Assembly (NCBI GenBank): GCA_001941135.1
Contig: MSHL01000025.1
Coordinates: 1-47,264 of the forward strand
DNA: 47,264 bases
Source of the DNA: Ruminococcus sp. Zagget11
Lineage (GTDB): Bacteria > Bacillota > Clostridia > Oscillospirales > Ruminococcaceae
Direction: 5' to 3'
The notes below the pieces were generated by a model that ran no database searches, was not told the DNA's origin, and saw only the letters and a program-made list of their open reading frames with translations. How positions within the stretch are numbered: position 1 is the first letter of the stretch; each line of letters begins with the position of its first letter. Shown piece after piece: positions 1-8,446 of this stretch. Made by a program: the position numbers and the translations under genes.

Positions 1-420
1 GAACACTCCGAGAACGACCACCATTTTGTCCTCTGTCCGGCTTAACGGGGAGAAAGTGTTTATCACTTACACGGGAGGAACTACCGGAACGCAGTTTAAG
101 GCTTATCTGAACGATGCGTTGATTCCTACTCTGCATCCGGGCGATATTGTTGTCATGGACAACCTGCGCTCTCATCACGTGCAGGGAGTAGAGGAGCTTC
201 TGCGCCAGAACGGAATCACGCCGCTCTATCTGCCGCCATATAGCCCCGATTTAAATCCCATTGAAAAAATGTGGTCGAAGATGAAGTCCTGCCTTCGCAA
301 AGGAAAGGTTCGTACAAAAGAGGCGTTGCACGCCGCTGTGGAAGCCGCTCTGCTTCAGGTTACCTGCGACGATATTAAGGGATGGTTCCATGCGTCAAAC
401 TACTGACAGCATTTTTGATG
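1..420 (+). mobile_element. Right end of an IS630-family insertion sequence (truncated by window edge)
   Basis: The window opens inside an IS630-type transposase gene that ends at 406. About 15 bases later the coding sequence of dpaA begins in mid-protein, so the element's right end must lie at about 407-421. IS630 elements insert at TA dinucleotides, and a TATAG stretch lies at 425-430, but the exact inverted repeat cannot be called because the left end is outside the window. The element appears to have landed inside dpaA. Confidence 0.7.
2..406 (+). CDS. IS630-family transposase, C-terminal part (partial)
   Basis: This is the DDE_3 catalytic half of an IS630-type transposase. The frame is open to the window edge, so the start is upstream; a TTG at 26 is only an internal codon. 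Visible hallmarks are the second catalytic Asp in VVMDNLRSHH and the block LYLPPYSPDLNPIEKMWSKM, which carries the Glu of the DDE triad and is diagnostic of the family. It would catalyse cut-and-paste transposition into TA targets. The C-terminus looks natural (about 134 residues visible of a usual 330-360 or of the second ORF of a two-frame element). Whether the N-terminal part is intact cannot be seen. Confidence 0.9.
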   Translation, partial: NTPRTTTILSSVRLNGEKVFITYTGGTTGTQFKAYLNDALIPTLHPGDIVVMDNLRSHHVQGVEELLRQNGITPLYLPPYSPDLNPIEKMWSKMKSCLRKGKVRTKEALHAAVEAALLQVTCDDIKGWFHASNY

Positions 421-834
421 ATTGCTATAGGTATGGGGCGAATTGCAAAGGCGCTTATTCACCTGTTGGAGGGATTCGGCATGGATATAACCGCCGCCGC
501 AAGAAAATGCAGCGACAGAGCATGGTCGGAAATTTACGGGTGCAATGAAGTTGACATTGCACGGATAGCCGACAGCGGCGTCCTCGAAAATGCCGACATT
601 ATCTTTAATACCGTTCCCGCACCGATACTCGGCAGAAAAGAGCTTAGCCGACTGAAAAAGGATTGCCTTATTATAGACCTTGCCTCCAAGCCGGGCGGCG
701 TTGATTTTGACTTTGCCGCAAATCTCGGACTGCGTGTTATATGGGCACTGTCACTCCCGGGGAAAACCGCCCCAATAAGCGCCGGAATAACCATAGGGAA
801 AGCCATAGAAAACATACTGCATGAACATAGCTGA
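415..834 (+). pseudogene. dpaA: Dipicolinate synthase subunit A, C-terminal remnant cut by IS630
   Basis: From about 421 the frame encodes the C-terminal Rossmann domain of DpaA (SpoVFA): the nucleotide-binding motif IGMGRIAKAL, then AAARK, NTVPAPIL, and DLASKPGG, which is typical of the family. DpaA with DpaB makes dipicolinic acid from dihydrodipicolinate in the mother cell during sporulation. Intact DpaA is close to 290-300 residues; only about 138 remain, and the preceding sequence is transposase. The upstream in-frame ATG at 382 lies within the transposase gene and is not a natural start. The stop at 832-834 lies 13 bases before the dpaB start, as in an operon. A truncated Rossmann domain is unlikely to be active on its own. 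Confidence 0.8.
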
Positions 835-847
835 AAGGAGTAAAACT

Positions 848-1450
848 ATGCCCGACAGCACAACGCCAAAAAGCTTAGCAGGCGTAAAAATAGGTGTGGC
901 TGTCACAGGTTCATTCTGCACCTTCAAACGAGTCTTTGCGCAAATATCAAGGCTTGTGGAATCAGGTGCGGATGTCACACCGATAATGTCATTCAATGCC
1001 TGCTCCCTCGATACGCGATTCGGCTCCGCCGATGAACAGGTCACAACCCTCGAGGAAATATGCGGCAAGGGTATCATAAACACTATCCCCCTTGCCGAAC
1101 CAATAGGACCGAAAAAAATGTTTGACCTGATTGTCGTTGCTCCCTGCACGGGGAATACCCTTGCAAAGCTGGCAATGGGAATAACCGATACACCTGTTAC
1201 TATGGCTGTTAAATCTCACCTGAGAAACCGCCGCCCCGTACTTATCAGAATATCCACAAACGATGCCCTTTCCGCATCCGCCAAGAATATCGGTATGCTT
1301 ATGAATACAAAGAACATATACTTTATACCGTTCTCTCAAGACGACCCCGAAAAGAAGTCCACATCGCTTATTGCGGATTTTACCAAAATGCCTGAGGCTA
1401 TATGTGCGGCACTGGAGAAAAAGCAGCTGCAGCCTGTCTTAATCGGTTAA
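848..1450 (+). CDS. dpaB: Dipicolinate synthase subunit B (flavoprotein)
   Basis: DpaB (SpoVFB) is the flavoprotein-fold subunit of dipicolinate synthase, acting with DpaA to produce the spore-core chelator DPA. The start is taken at ATG 848 because AAAGGAG (834-840) is well spaced before it; an in-frame ATG at 821 lies inside dpaA and lacks an RBS. The 200-residue product shows the beta-alpha start GVKIGVAVTGSFCTF, the middle segment VAPCTGNTLAKLAMGITDTP typical of HFCD/flavoprotein-family members, and KSHLRNRRPVLI. Length matches the family (about 195-200). It appears intact, but its partner dpaA is broken, so it may be an orphan unless dpaA function is supplied elsewhere (some Clostridia use EtfA for the DpaA role). 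A strong hairpin terminator follows. Confidence 0.9.
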   Translation: MPDSTTPKSLAGVKIGVAVTGSFCTFKRVFAQISRLVESGADVTPIMSFNACSLDTRFGSADEQVTTLEEICGKGIINTIPLAEPIGPKKMFDLIVVAPCTGNTLAKLAMGITDTPVTMAVKSHLRNRRPVLIRISTNDALSASAKNIGMLMNTKNIYFIPFSQDDPEKKSTSLIADFTKMPEAICAALEKKQLQPVLIG

Positions 1451-1462
1451 TACGTTACAGCT

Positions 1463-1507
1463 TCCATACATTTCCCCGACGCACCGAGGAAATGTATGGA
1501 TTTTTTC
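1463..1507 (+). terminator. Rho-independent terminator of dpaAB
   Basis: A perfect 13-bp inverted repeat (1463-1475 with 1488-1500) around a 12-base loop is followed directly by a T6 run. It lies 12 bases after the dpaB stop. Confidence 0.9.
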
Positions 1508-1537
1508 ACGAAAATAATAAAATTCAAGAAAAAACAC

Positions 1538-1566
1538 TTGAAATTTAGTAAAATATTGTGTATAAT
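1538..1566 (+). promoter_or_regulatory. Sigma-A promoter of the pheS leader
   Basis: TTGAAA at 1538-1543 and TATAAT at 1561-1566 are separated by 17 bases. Transcription would start near 1573, about 420 bases before pheS, leaving room for a structured leader. Confidence 0.8.
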
Positions 1567-1571
1567 ATAGG

Positions 1572-1940
1572 AGTGCTTTGCGGCGAATAAGCTATCCGCC
1601 TATTTATCCGACGGGGTTTTCCCTTTCGGAACATACTGTACAAAACGCTGTGACCGGGTTTTCTCCTTTCACGGAGAATAAGTAAGCCTTGTGACAACGG
1701 CATTTCAGAGAATGGAAAAAGCTGCTGTGATTTTCCGTATGCCCCACTTGGTCAAATTCGCCTGCGAGCGGTCGCCTTGAACGTGATTTCACCGAATCAT
1801 CTGTAGAGGCGGACGGATATGCCCCGTTACGGCTGAGGGAATGATTGTTCCCGATTGTGTGCAGGTGGTGTAATACAGGCTTGTCCTGTCCTGACATACC
1901 CCTTTTGCGTAACCGCAAGGGTTGACAGGGCAGTTTTTTT
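1572..1940 (+). promoter_or_regulatory. Candidate T-box leader (phenylalanine) of pheS
   Basis: The roughly 370-base leader lies between a strong promoter and an intrinsic terminator directly upstream of pheS. T-box riboswitches bind uncharged tRNA and then let transcription continue. Features that fit Stem I: GGCAT (1699-1703) pairs with ATGCC (1739-1743) around CAGAGAA (1706-1712), a short hairpin and GCTGCTGTGA, matching the usual AGAGA / GNUG-loop arrangement. A TTC Phe triplet at 1757-1759 followed by a purine could be the specifier. Near the end GGTGGT (1864-1869) could pair with the tRNA ACCA end, and the following CTTGTCC and terminator mirror the usual antiterminator/terminator layout. 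The second half of the canonical T-box (ACCGCG) is not seen, so the call is probable rather than certain. Confidence 0.6.
1881..1940 (+). terminator. Leader terminator (attenuator) before pheS
   Basis: A 10-bp stem with two G-U pairs (1881-1890 with 1924-1933) encloses a second stem (TTGCG 1905-1909 with CGCAA 1914-1918, extended by CCC/GGG). A T7 run follows at 1934-1940. It stands about 55 bases before the pheS start and would end transcription unless an antiterminator forms. Confidence 0.85.
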
Positions 1941-1995
1941 ATGGAAAAATATCTGAAAGGATTTTTTTCATGTTGAGTTTAGGAGGAGGAAGAAT

Positions 1996-3018
1996 ATGAC
2001 AAAGGAACAGCTTGACAAAATTCTGGAATCTGCCAAGGAGCAGCTTTCCCAGTGTATGGATCTCACCGCTGCCGAGGAGCTTAGGGTAAAATTTCTCGGG
2101 AAAAAGGGCGAGCTTACCAATATTCTTAAGCAGATGGGAGGACTTAGTGCCGAGGAGCGCCCCGTTTTCGGTCAGCTGGCAAATAAGGTTCGCACCGAAA
2201 TTGAGAACGGTCTTAGCGAACGCACTGCCGCTTTAAAGGCGGAGCTTGCGGAGCGTACACTTCAAGCGGAATCTCTTGACGTTACATTACCCGGAAAGGC
2301 TCAGCCTGTGGGCAGACTTCACCCGCTTACCGCAACTCTGAACGAGGTTAAGGAGGTATTCCTTGGAATGGGCTTTGATGTGGTGGACGGTCCCGAGGTT
2401 GAAACGGATCACTACTGCTTTGAGGCGCTGAATATGCCTAAGCATCACCCTGCGAGAGATACCCAAGATACATTCTACATCAACGAAAACGTGCTGCTGA
2501 GAACACAAACCTCCAGCGTACAAATCCGTACAATGGAAAAGCGCAAGCCCCCTATCCGTATTATTTCACCGGGACGTGTTTACCGCTCCGATGCGGTTGA
2601 CGCTACCCATTCTCCTCTGTTTCATCAGATTGAGGGACTTGTTATCGACAAGGGTATTACCCTGGGAGATTTGTACGGCACATTAGAGCTGCTGATGAAA
2701 AAGCTTTACGGCGACGACTGCAAAATTCGCCTGCGTCCCCACCATTTCCCTTACACCGAACCCTCGGCGGAGGTTGATATTATGTGCTTTAACTGCGGCG
2801 GAAAGGGCTGCCCCATGTGCAAGGGCGAGGGATATGTGGAGCTGCTCGGCTCGGGAATGGTTCACCCCAAGGTTCTTGAGGGCTGCGGCATTGACCCGGA
2901 AATATACAGTGGCTTCGCTTTCGGAATAGGTCTTGAAAGAATAACTATGGGCAGATACAATATCAACGATCTGCGCCTGCTCTATGAGAACGATATGAGA
3001 TTTTTGTCACAATTCTAA
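1996..3018 (+). CDS. pheS: Phenylalanine-tRNA ligase alpha subunit
   Basis: PheS is the catalytic subunit of the cytosolic (alpha-beta)2 enzyme that charges tRNA-Phe. The ATG at 1996 follows a very strong RBS (AGGAGGAGG). The 340-residue product has the N-terminal coiled-coil tRNA-binding arm (about residues 1-90) and the class II catalytic core: motif 2 region with GRVYRSDAVDATHSPLFHQ and motif 3 with GFAFGIGLERITM. A cysteine-rich insert (FNCGGKGCPMCKGEGY, near residue 260) is usual for the bacterial enzyme. The length is normal. It should form an operon with pheT, but 1.07 kb of AT-rich accessory DNA separates the two genes. Regulation is probably by the T-box-like leader. Confidence 0.97.
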   Translation: MTKEQLDKILESAKEQLSQCMDLTAAEELRVKFLGKKGELTNILKQMGGLSAEERPVFGQLANKVRTEIENGLSERTAALKAELAERTLQAESLDVTLPGKAQPVGRLHPLTATLNEVKEVFLGMGFDVVDGPEVETDHYCFEALNMPKHHPARDTQDTFYINENVLLRTQTSSVQIRTMEKRKPPIRIISPGRVYRSDAVDATHSPLFHQIEGLVIDKGITLGDLYGTLELLMKKLYGDDCKIRLRPHHFPYTEPSAEVDIMCFNCGGKGCPMCKGEGYVELLGSGMVHPKVLEGCGIDPEIYSGFAFGIGLERITMGRYNINDLRLLYENDMRFLSQF

Positions 3019-3030
3019 GGAGGTATTTAT

Positions 3031-3408
3031 TTGGATAATCAAAAGAGGAAAGCTATTGAACAAATTGTAGATGTATCAATTTTGTGTTACTGTATAGGAC
3101 TCACAGGTGTATGTAAATTTGGTGAGTTAAATACTGATAAATCACATGAAATTTCCCTCTACAGTTTTCCACCTTTTTGCTTTGATGTTCCAATATATAT
3201 TGAATGCGGTGAAAGTCTTCAGAAAATTTTTCCGTTATTGATTTCTATTATCGGCGATGCAATTTCCAAATCATGCAGCGACAAAAATAGTAATGTGAAT
3301 TTACCCATAAGCGACAAAATGTATTGGAATTCTGCTTGCAATGATATTGAAGGATATGTAATTGTATCTTCTCAAATTCGCAAAACTTTGTGTTCTCTGT
3401 GCAAATGA
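3031..3408 (+). CDS. Hypothetical protein inserted between pheS and pheT
   Basis: I do not recognise this 125-residue protein. The TTG at 3031 is taken as start because AAGGAGGT (3017-3024) sits right before it, overlapping the pheS stop; no ATG is near. The product is Cys-rich (about eight Cys, including a C-terminal CSLCK) with no clear membrane segment or signal peptide; the central part has hydrophobic stretches such as FPLLISIIGDAI. The sequence is much more AT-rich than pheS and pheT, which points to acquisition. It ends 11 bases before the HNH endonuclease gene, with which it is presumably co-transcribed, so an accessory, immunity or regulatory role for that nuclease is possible. That role is inference from position only. 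Confidence 0.6.
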   Translation: MDNQKRKAIEQIVDVSILCYCIGLTGVCKFGELNTDKSHEISLYSFPPFCFDVPIYIECGESLQKIFPLLISIIGDAISKSCSDKNSNVNLPISDKMYWNSACNDIEGYVIVSSQIRKTLCSLCK

Positions 3409-3419
3409 GGTGCAAATAT

Positions 3420-4048
3420 ATGACAAAGGTAGAGGCTATAAAGGCTCTAATGAATGAACATAATGGTATTATCACTTTGGAAATGCTATATAACCAGATT
3501 GAAAAATACTATCCTAATGCTAAATCATCTACCGAATGGCAAGCAGGACTGCGAGGGGTTTTATACCGCGATATTGGAAAATCTTTTAAAAAAATCGACA
3601 ATTCCATTTACGCTTTGATTGAATATGATGAGCACAACCTTTTAGCAGAAAATGCGGATATTGTTACCGAAAAGGAAGTCATGTCTGTCGTAAGAACCCA
3701 GCAACACAAATATAGGATAGAACTCCTTAAACATCTTAAGTATTGCCCAATAACTATGGTCAACGACAGTAGACTATTGGTTGCAAGCCATATAAAACCA
3801 TGGTGTGTATCTACTACTGATGAAAAAATAGACTTGTTTAACGGGTTTATACTGCCACCGTTGTATGATAAATTGTTTGATAGTGGACTCATAACATTTA
3901 CTGAAAAAAAGAAATGTTGTTATCTTCAACGCTATCTCACGCAACAATACAAAGGCTCAACATCAGATGTGGATATTATAGTGAATTGCCGGTAAAAGGT
4001 CGAGAAAAGTATTTAGCTTTTCACAATGAACAGATATTTATTCGTTAG
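3420..4048 (+). pseudogene. HNH restriction-type endonuclease, interrupted by a -1 frameshift
   Basis: The first frame (3420-3995) encodes an N-terminal winged-helix-like region (about residues 1-75) and an HNH_2-type core with LLVASHIKPW and NGFILPPLYDKLFDSGLITF. At 3905-3911 the gene reads GA-A-AAA-AAG; moving to the -1 frame there continues the expected domain (EMLLSSTLSHATIQRLNIR... ELPVKGREKYLAFHNEQIF) to a TAG at 4046-4048, giving 209 residues. Staying in frame gives an unrelated tail. A_AAA_AAG is a classic -1 slippery heptamer, so the options are a lost A, sequencing error or programmed frameshifting. Proteins with this core are usually stand-alone or restriction-associated DNA nucleases. 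The start at ATG 3420 has a GAGGTG RBS. Low GC and position between pheS and pheT suggest horizontal transfer. Confidence 0.75.
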
Positions 4049-4088
4049 TTTCTTTATGCAATCTACAATGAGTAATGGAGGTAAAAAT

Positions 4089-6509
4089 ATGGATTTATCT
4101 ATGAGATGGCTCTCGGATTATGTTGATATAGAAGATATGTCCGTAAAGGACTACTGCTCCGGTATGACTATGAGCGGTTCAAAGGTTGAGGTCTACGAAA
4201 CCGAGGGTGCTGAAATTTCTAAGGTGGTTGTGGGAAAAATACTAAGCGTTGCTCCCCATGAAAATTCCGATCACCTTGTGGTATGTATGGTTGATGTGGG
4301 TGCGGAACAGCCTGTACAGATTGTCACAGGCGCACCCAATATCCGTGAACACAGCGTGGGCGCTTTAGTTCCTGCGGCTTTGGACGGTTCTACACTCCCC
4401 GGCGGAAAGAAAATCAAAAAGGGTAAGCTTAGGGGCAAGGAATCAAACGGTATGCTCTGTTCACTGGGCGAGCTTGGTCTTACTCTCCATGATTTTCCCT
4501 ACGCTATTGAGGACGGAATTTTCATTTTACAGCAGGAAACCGATAAGGAGCTTATCCCCGGAATGGATATACACGAGGCTATCGGTCTTAACGATACAAG
4601 GGTTGAATTTGAAATAACATCCAACCGCCCCGACTGTATGTCTGTAATAGGCTTGGCAAGAGAAACAGCGGCTACCTTTAATCTTCCCCTTAACCTTAAA
4701 GAGCCTAAATTCAAGGGCATTTACGGCGATATTTCCGAAATGCTCAAGGTTTCCATTGAAAATAAGGAGCTTTGTTCAAGATACTGTGCAGCTGTGGTTA
4801 AGAATGTTAAAATAGGTATGTCGCCACTTTGGATGCGTGAAAGACTTCGTGCAAGCGGTGTTCGTCCCATAAATAACTTTGTGGATATTACAAACTATGT
4901 AATGCTGGAATACGGTCACCCCATGCACGCATTTGATATACGCTATATCAGCGGCAATTCCATTACCATAAGAAATGCCGCCGAGGGCGAAACCATTACC
5001 ACTCTTGACGGTCAGGAGCGCACGCTGAAATCAAATATGCTGGTTATTGCCGATGCAGAAAAGCCCGTGGCTGTTGCAGGCGTTATGGGCGGCGAATACA
5101 GCGGAATAATGGACGACACCGCTGACGTGGTTTTTGAGGCGGCTTGCTTTGACGGTGCAAGCGTACGAACCACCGCAAAGACTCTCGGCATGAGAACCGA
5201 TGCCTCCGCTCGCTTTGAAAAGGGTCTTGATCCCAGAATGTGCGTACCTGCACTTAACAGAGCGTTAGAGCTGGTGGAGGAGCTTGGCTGCGGCGAGGTT
5301 GTCCGCACTGTAATTGACTGCTCCAACGGCGTTGATACACAGAAAAAAGCCCCCTTTGACGCAGACTGGATAAACCGTTTCCTCGGCACTGATATTCCCG
5401 AAGGTGAAATGATAAGCTACCTCGAAAAGCTGGATTTCAAGGTTGAAAACGGTTACGCCTATGCTCCCCCATACAGAATTGATATTGAGTGCAAGTCCGA
5501 TATTGCGGAGGAGGTTGCGCGGCTTTACGGATATAATAACATTCCCAAGACAATTATCAGGGGTGTTGCCGCTGCCACTCCCACACCGGAGCAGGTATTT
5601 TCACGCAAGCTGCTTTCCGCCTGTACCTCTCTGGGCGCTTATGAGATAACCACATTCAGCTTTATTTCACCCAAATTTTACGATAAAATCAATCTCCCTG
5701 CCGACAGCAAGCTTAGAAACTCGGTGGTTATCAGCAATCCCTTGGGCGAGGACACCTCGGTAATGCGTACAACCCTTATCCCCTCTATGATGGAGGTAAT
5801 GGCGAGAAATTACAACAACAGAAATGCCGCTGTCAACCTGTTTGAGCTGGGAAATGAATATATCCCCGGCGACAGTGAGCTGCCTGACGAGCCTCTGCGC
5901 CTTTCACTGGGTATGTATGGCGGCGATGCGGATTTCTATTCCATTAAGGGAATGGTTGAGGGAATTTTTGATGCTGTGGGAATTGAAGATGCGGAATATG
6001 AGCCTTGCAAGGGTGTATCAGACGCATTTGACGAGGCTGCCGCTTTCCACCCGGGAAGATGTGCCGTTGTTTCCAAGGACGGCGTTGCACTGGGAATTTT
6101 AGGCGAGCTTCATCCTAAGGTATTGGAAAACTACGGAATTGAGGTAAGAGCCTATGCAGCAAAGCTAAATGTTCCCGAAATGATGTCTGCCGCTGTGCTG
6201 CAAAAGACCTACAAGCCGCTTCCCAAACACCCCGCAACCACAAGAGATCTTGCTGTTGTCTGCGATGACAGCATACCCGTTGCAAAACTTGAAAAGGCAA
6301 TCAAAGACGGTATCGGCGGAAAAATACTTGAAACCATTACCCTCTTTGACGTATACAAGGGCAAGCAGATTGAATCAGGTAAAAAATCCGTTGCATTCAG
6401 CATTGTACTCCGTTCAAGTGAGGGAACACTCACAGACGAACAGGCTGATAATGCCGTTAAGAAAGCGCTTAAAAAGCTCTCCGAAATCGGTGCGGAGCTT
6501 AGACAATAA
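4089..6509 (+). CDS. pheT: Phenylalanine-tRNA ligase beta subunit
   Basis: PheT is the non-catalytic, tRNA-binding and editing subunit of phenylalanyl-tRNA synthetase. The start is set at ATG 4089, preceded by ATGGAGGT (4075-4082) and giving the family N-terminus [14 protein letters not shown]; an in-frame ATG at 4026 falls inside the end of the HNH gene. The 806-residue protein has the EMAP-type tRNA-binding domain (about 40-150), B3/B4 editing domain (about 210-390, with the MGG motif), B5 domain, the inactive synthetase-like core, and the C-terminal FDX-ACB anticodon-binding domain beginning near [16 protein letters not shown]. Length is typical. It is separated from pheS by the inserted gene pair but remains on the same strand, so readthrough from the pheS promoter is likely. 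Confidence 0.97.
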   Translation: MDLSMRWLSDYVDIEDMSVKDYCSGMTMSGSKVEVYETEGAEISKVVVGKILSVAPHENSDHLVVCMVDVGAEQPVQIVTGAPNIREHSVGALVPAALDGSTLPGGKKIKKGKLRGKESNGMLCSLGELGLTLHDFPYAIEDGIFILQQETDKELIPGMDIHEAIGLNDTRVEFEITSNRPDCMSVIGLARETAATFNLPLNLKEPKFKGIYGDISEMLKVSIENKELCSRYCAAVVKNVKIGMSPLWMRERLRASGVRPINNFVDITNYVMLEYGHPMHAFDIRYISGNSITIRNAAEGETITTLDGQERTLKSNMLVIADAEKPVAVAGVMGGEYSGIMDDTADVVFEAACFDGASVRTTAKTLGMRTDASARFEKGLDPRMCVPALNRALELVEELGCGEVVRTVIDCSNGVDTQKKAPFDADWINRFLGTDIPEGEMISYLEKLDFKVENGYAYAPPYRIDIECKSDIAEEVARLYGYNNIPKTIIRGVAAATPTPEQVFSRKLLSACTSLGAYEITTFSFISPKFYDKINLPADSKLRNSVVISNPLGEDTSVMRTTLIPSMMEVMARNYNNRNAAVNLFELGNEYIPGDSELPDEPLRLSLGMYGGDADFYSIKGMVEGIFDAVGIEDAEYEPCKGVSDAFDEAAAFHPGRCAVVSKDGVALGILGELHPKVLENYGIEVRAYAAKLNVPEMMSAAVLQKTYKPLPKHPATTRDLAVVCDDSIPVAKLEKAIKDGIGGKILETITLFDVYKGKQIESGKKSVAFSIVLRSSEGTLTDEQADNAVKKALKKLSEIGAELRQ

Positions 6510-6514
6510 CAGAG

Positions 6515-6541
6515 TATGAGGGGGATTTATTCCCCCTCATA
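6515..6541 (+). terminator. Hairpin after pheT
   Basis: A perfect 11-bp GC-rich stem (6515-6525 with 6531-6541) with a 5-base loop starts six bases after the pheT stop. There is no clear T run after it, so it may act as a weak terminator or a 3'-end stabiliser. The following bases to 6691 hold no gene that I can support. Confidence 0.6.
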
Positions 6542-6691
6542 TATCATATTTGAATATCATTTCAGAAATTATCCTTTTGGAAATTTGAGAATAGATAACA
6601 GAAAATAACCCGTTTTCCAATCTCTATTCTCCATTTCCTATCCTCCGATTGCGCCTATCACTTTGGTTTATTGAAAGGATGTTAAAATTAT

Positions 6692-7516
6692 ATGCAGTTT
6701 TTGTTCACGGTAATTAAGGGAATATGTATCGGCATAGCAAACGCCGTACCAGGGGTCAGCGGCGGTACTATTGCTTTTATTCTGAAAATATACAGTCAAT
6801 TTCTCGATGCTATGAGTTTGAAGCCCTCAAAGCTGAAAAAAAATCTGCCCTTTCTCATTCCGTTGGTTATAGGAATACTCATTGGACTGGTAGTTGCCTC
6901 CTTTGGCTTGAAATGGCTCTTTGAAAACCACAATTTGCCTACTCAATTCTTTTTTATCGGAGTAATAATCGGAAGTCTGCCGATGATCTACAAAGAATGT
7001 ACTTCCGAGGAAAAGCTGAAACCGATACACATTATTCCCTTTGCCGCTGCCGCCGCATTCATTATCTTCTTTAATACACTGAATGCAGGAAACGGTGCGG
7101 AAACCATTAACCCTGTTATAGCAATGATAATGATGGCGATATCAGCTGCCGCTATGATTATACCGGGACTGAGCGGTGCAATGGTGCTGAAAATATTCGG
7201 GGGCTATGACGCGGCAATTACAGCCGTCACAGAGTTTGATAATGTCACGCTGCTTTTCTATGCAGTCGGTGCGGTTATCGGTCTTCTCGGTGCAGCAAAG
7301 CTTATTTCTATTCTGCTGAAGAAATGCCGCAGAGGTATGTATTGTGTAATTATGGGACTTATAGTGGGATCGATACCCGCTATTTACCCCGGATTTACCC
7401 TTAGTGTTGATGGCATTATTGCCGTTGTCACTCTTGTTGTGGGACTTGTTCTCCCCACCTTAATGGAGAAAATAGGCAGCAAAAAGGATATGCCATCAGA
7501 GGATGTGCAGGAATAA
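6692..7516 (+). CDS. DUF368 membrane protein, probable polyprenyl-phosphate transporter
   Basis: This 274-residue polytopic membrane protein belongs to the DUF368 family: the N-terminal signature GIANAVPGVSGGTIAFIL and the internal second copy IPGLSGAMVLKIFGGYDAAI are its repeated VPG(V/L)SGG motifs. Family members in Staphylococcus and other bacteria were shown to recycle undecaprenyl phosphate across the membrane for cell-wall synthesis (PopT), functionally overlapping with DedA/UptA proteins. About eight hydrophobic segments are visible and the C-terminus is short and charged. AAAGG about 12 bases upstream of ATG 6692 serves as RBS. It ends about 60 bases before sigK on the same strand. 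Confidence 0.85.
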   Translation: MQFLFTVIKGICIGIANAVPGVSGGTIAFILKIYSQFLDAMSLKPSKLKKNLPFLIPLVIGILIGLVVASFGLKWLFENHNLPTQFFFIGVIIGSLPMIYKECTSEEKLKPIHIIPFAAAAAFIIFFNTLNAGNGAETINPVIAMIMMAISAAAMIIPGLSGAMVLKIFGGYDAAITAVTEFDNVTLLFYAVGAVIGLLGAAKLISILLKKCRRGMYCVIMGLIVGSIPAIYPGFTLSVDGIIAVVTLVVGLVLPTLMEKIGSKKDMPSEDVQE

Positions 7517-7578
7517 ACATATCATTCAGCGAATAGGACAAAATACGCCATGAATAAACTTCTATGAGGTGATGACCT

Positions 7579-8265
7579 GTGTACATGGGGTTTATTTCAT
7601 GGTTAATGGATAATCTGCTGTATTTTGCGCTTAGGCTTGAAAGCCGTACCGTATTTCCCAAGCCCTTGAGTGCAGCAGAGGAGGAGGAATATTTCAGGCG
7701 AATGCATTCGGGCGACAGGTCTGCAAGAGAAAAGCTGATAGAACACAATCTGCGGCTTGTGGCTCACGTTGTGAAGAAATACTATACCACCGCCGCCGAC
7801 AGTGAGGAGCTTATTTCCGTTGGCACAGTGGGACTTATAAAGGCTGTTTCAACCTTTAATAGTGACAAAAACACAAGATTTGCCACTTATGCCGCAAGAT
7901 ATATCGACAATGAAATACTAATGTTTTTCCGCGGTGTCCGAAAGACCTCACGTGACATCTACTTGGAAGATCCCGTTGATGTTGATAAGGACGGCAACAG
8001 TATGTGCCTTATGGACATTATTGCGGAGGATGACTGCATAGTAGATATGATTGACACCCGCATGAAAACCGCAAAGCTTGGGGATTTCATTAACCGCTGT
8101 CTTGACGGCAGAGAGAGGGAAATAATTATCCTGCGTTACGGACTTTGCGGAAAACGTCCCCTTACCCAGCGTGAGGTTGCGGAAAAAATGCAAATATCCC
8201 GCTCTTATGTATCAAGGATAGAAAAAAAGGCTCTTGAAAAGCTGCGGAACGAATACGGAGAATAA
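7579..8265 (+). CDS. sigK: RNA polymerase sigma factor SigK (late mother-cell sporulation)
   Basis: SigK directs late mother-cell transcription in endospore formers, including dpaAB in Bacillus. The 228-residue protein begins with a hydrophobic leader (about residues 1-25) resembling the pro-SigK sequence, then FPKPLSAAEEEEYFRRM, region 2 (IEHNLRLVAHVVKKY... EELISVGTVGLIKAV... FATYAARYIDNEILM) and region 4 (TQREVAEKMQISRSYVSRIEKKAL). These fit SigK better than SigE. The GTG at 7579 is chosen because a GAGGTGA RBS precedes it by about 7 bases; it gives the complete pro-sequence. The gene is continuous, with no skin-type interruption. A strong terminator follows at 8405. Confidence 0.9.
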   Translation: MYMGFISWLMDNLLYFALRLESRTVFPKPLSAAEEEEYFRRMHSGDRSAREKLIEHNLRLVAHVVKKYYTTAADSEELISVGTVGLIKAVSTFNSDKNTRFATYAARYIDNEILMFFRGVRKTSRDIYLEDPVDVDKDGNSMCLMDIIAEDDCIVDMIDTRMKTAKLGDFINRCLDGREREIIILRYGLCGKRPLTQREVAEKMQISRSYVSRIEKKALEKLRNEYGE

Positions 8266-8404
8266 CCAAAAAATTGCACGCCGTACCAATTTATTTTAAT
8301 ACAGGTAGCTTGAAAAGCAGGGATAAAGGAAATTGAACGGATTATAGATAATACTTCCGCAAAAGATGTCACTTAATGATATTTACGACATACAGATAAA
8401 CAAG

Positions 8405-8446
8405 AAAATCCCAACCGAGCAGCTTCGCTCAGTTGGGATTTTGTTT
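8405..8446 (+). terminator. Terminator downstream of sigK
   Basis: AAAATCCCAAC pairs with GTTGGGATTTT, with an inner GAGC/GCTC stem and a short loop, followed by TTGTTT. It lies 140 bases after the sigK stop. The bases between 8266 and 8404 show nothing recognisable. Confidence 0.85.

Noticed and set aside
1572-1940. RNase P RNA, tmRNA or 6S RNA instead of a leader
   Set aside because: The conserved RNase P blocks (GAGGAAAGTCC and the P4 3' side) and tmRNA ends are absent on both strands, and position between promoter, attenuator and pheS fits a cis leader.
7579-8265. sigK interrupted by a skin-type element
   Set aside because: The frame is continuous through regions 2 and 4.
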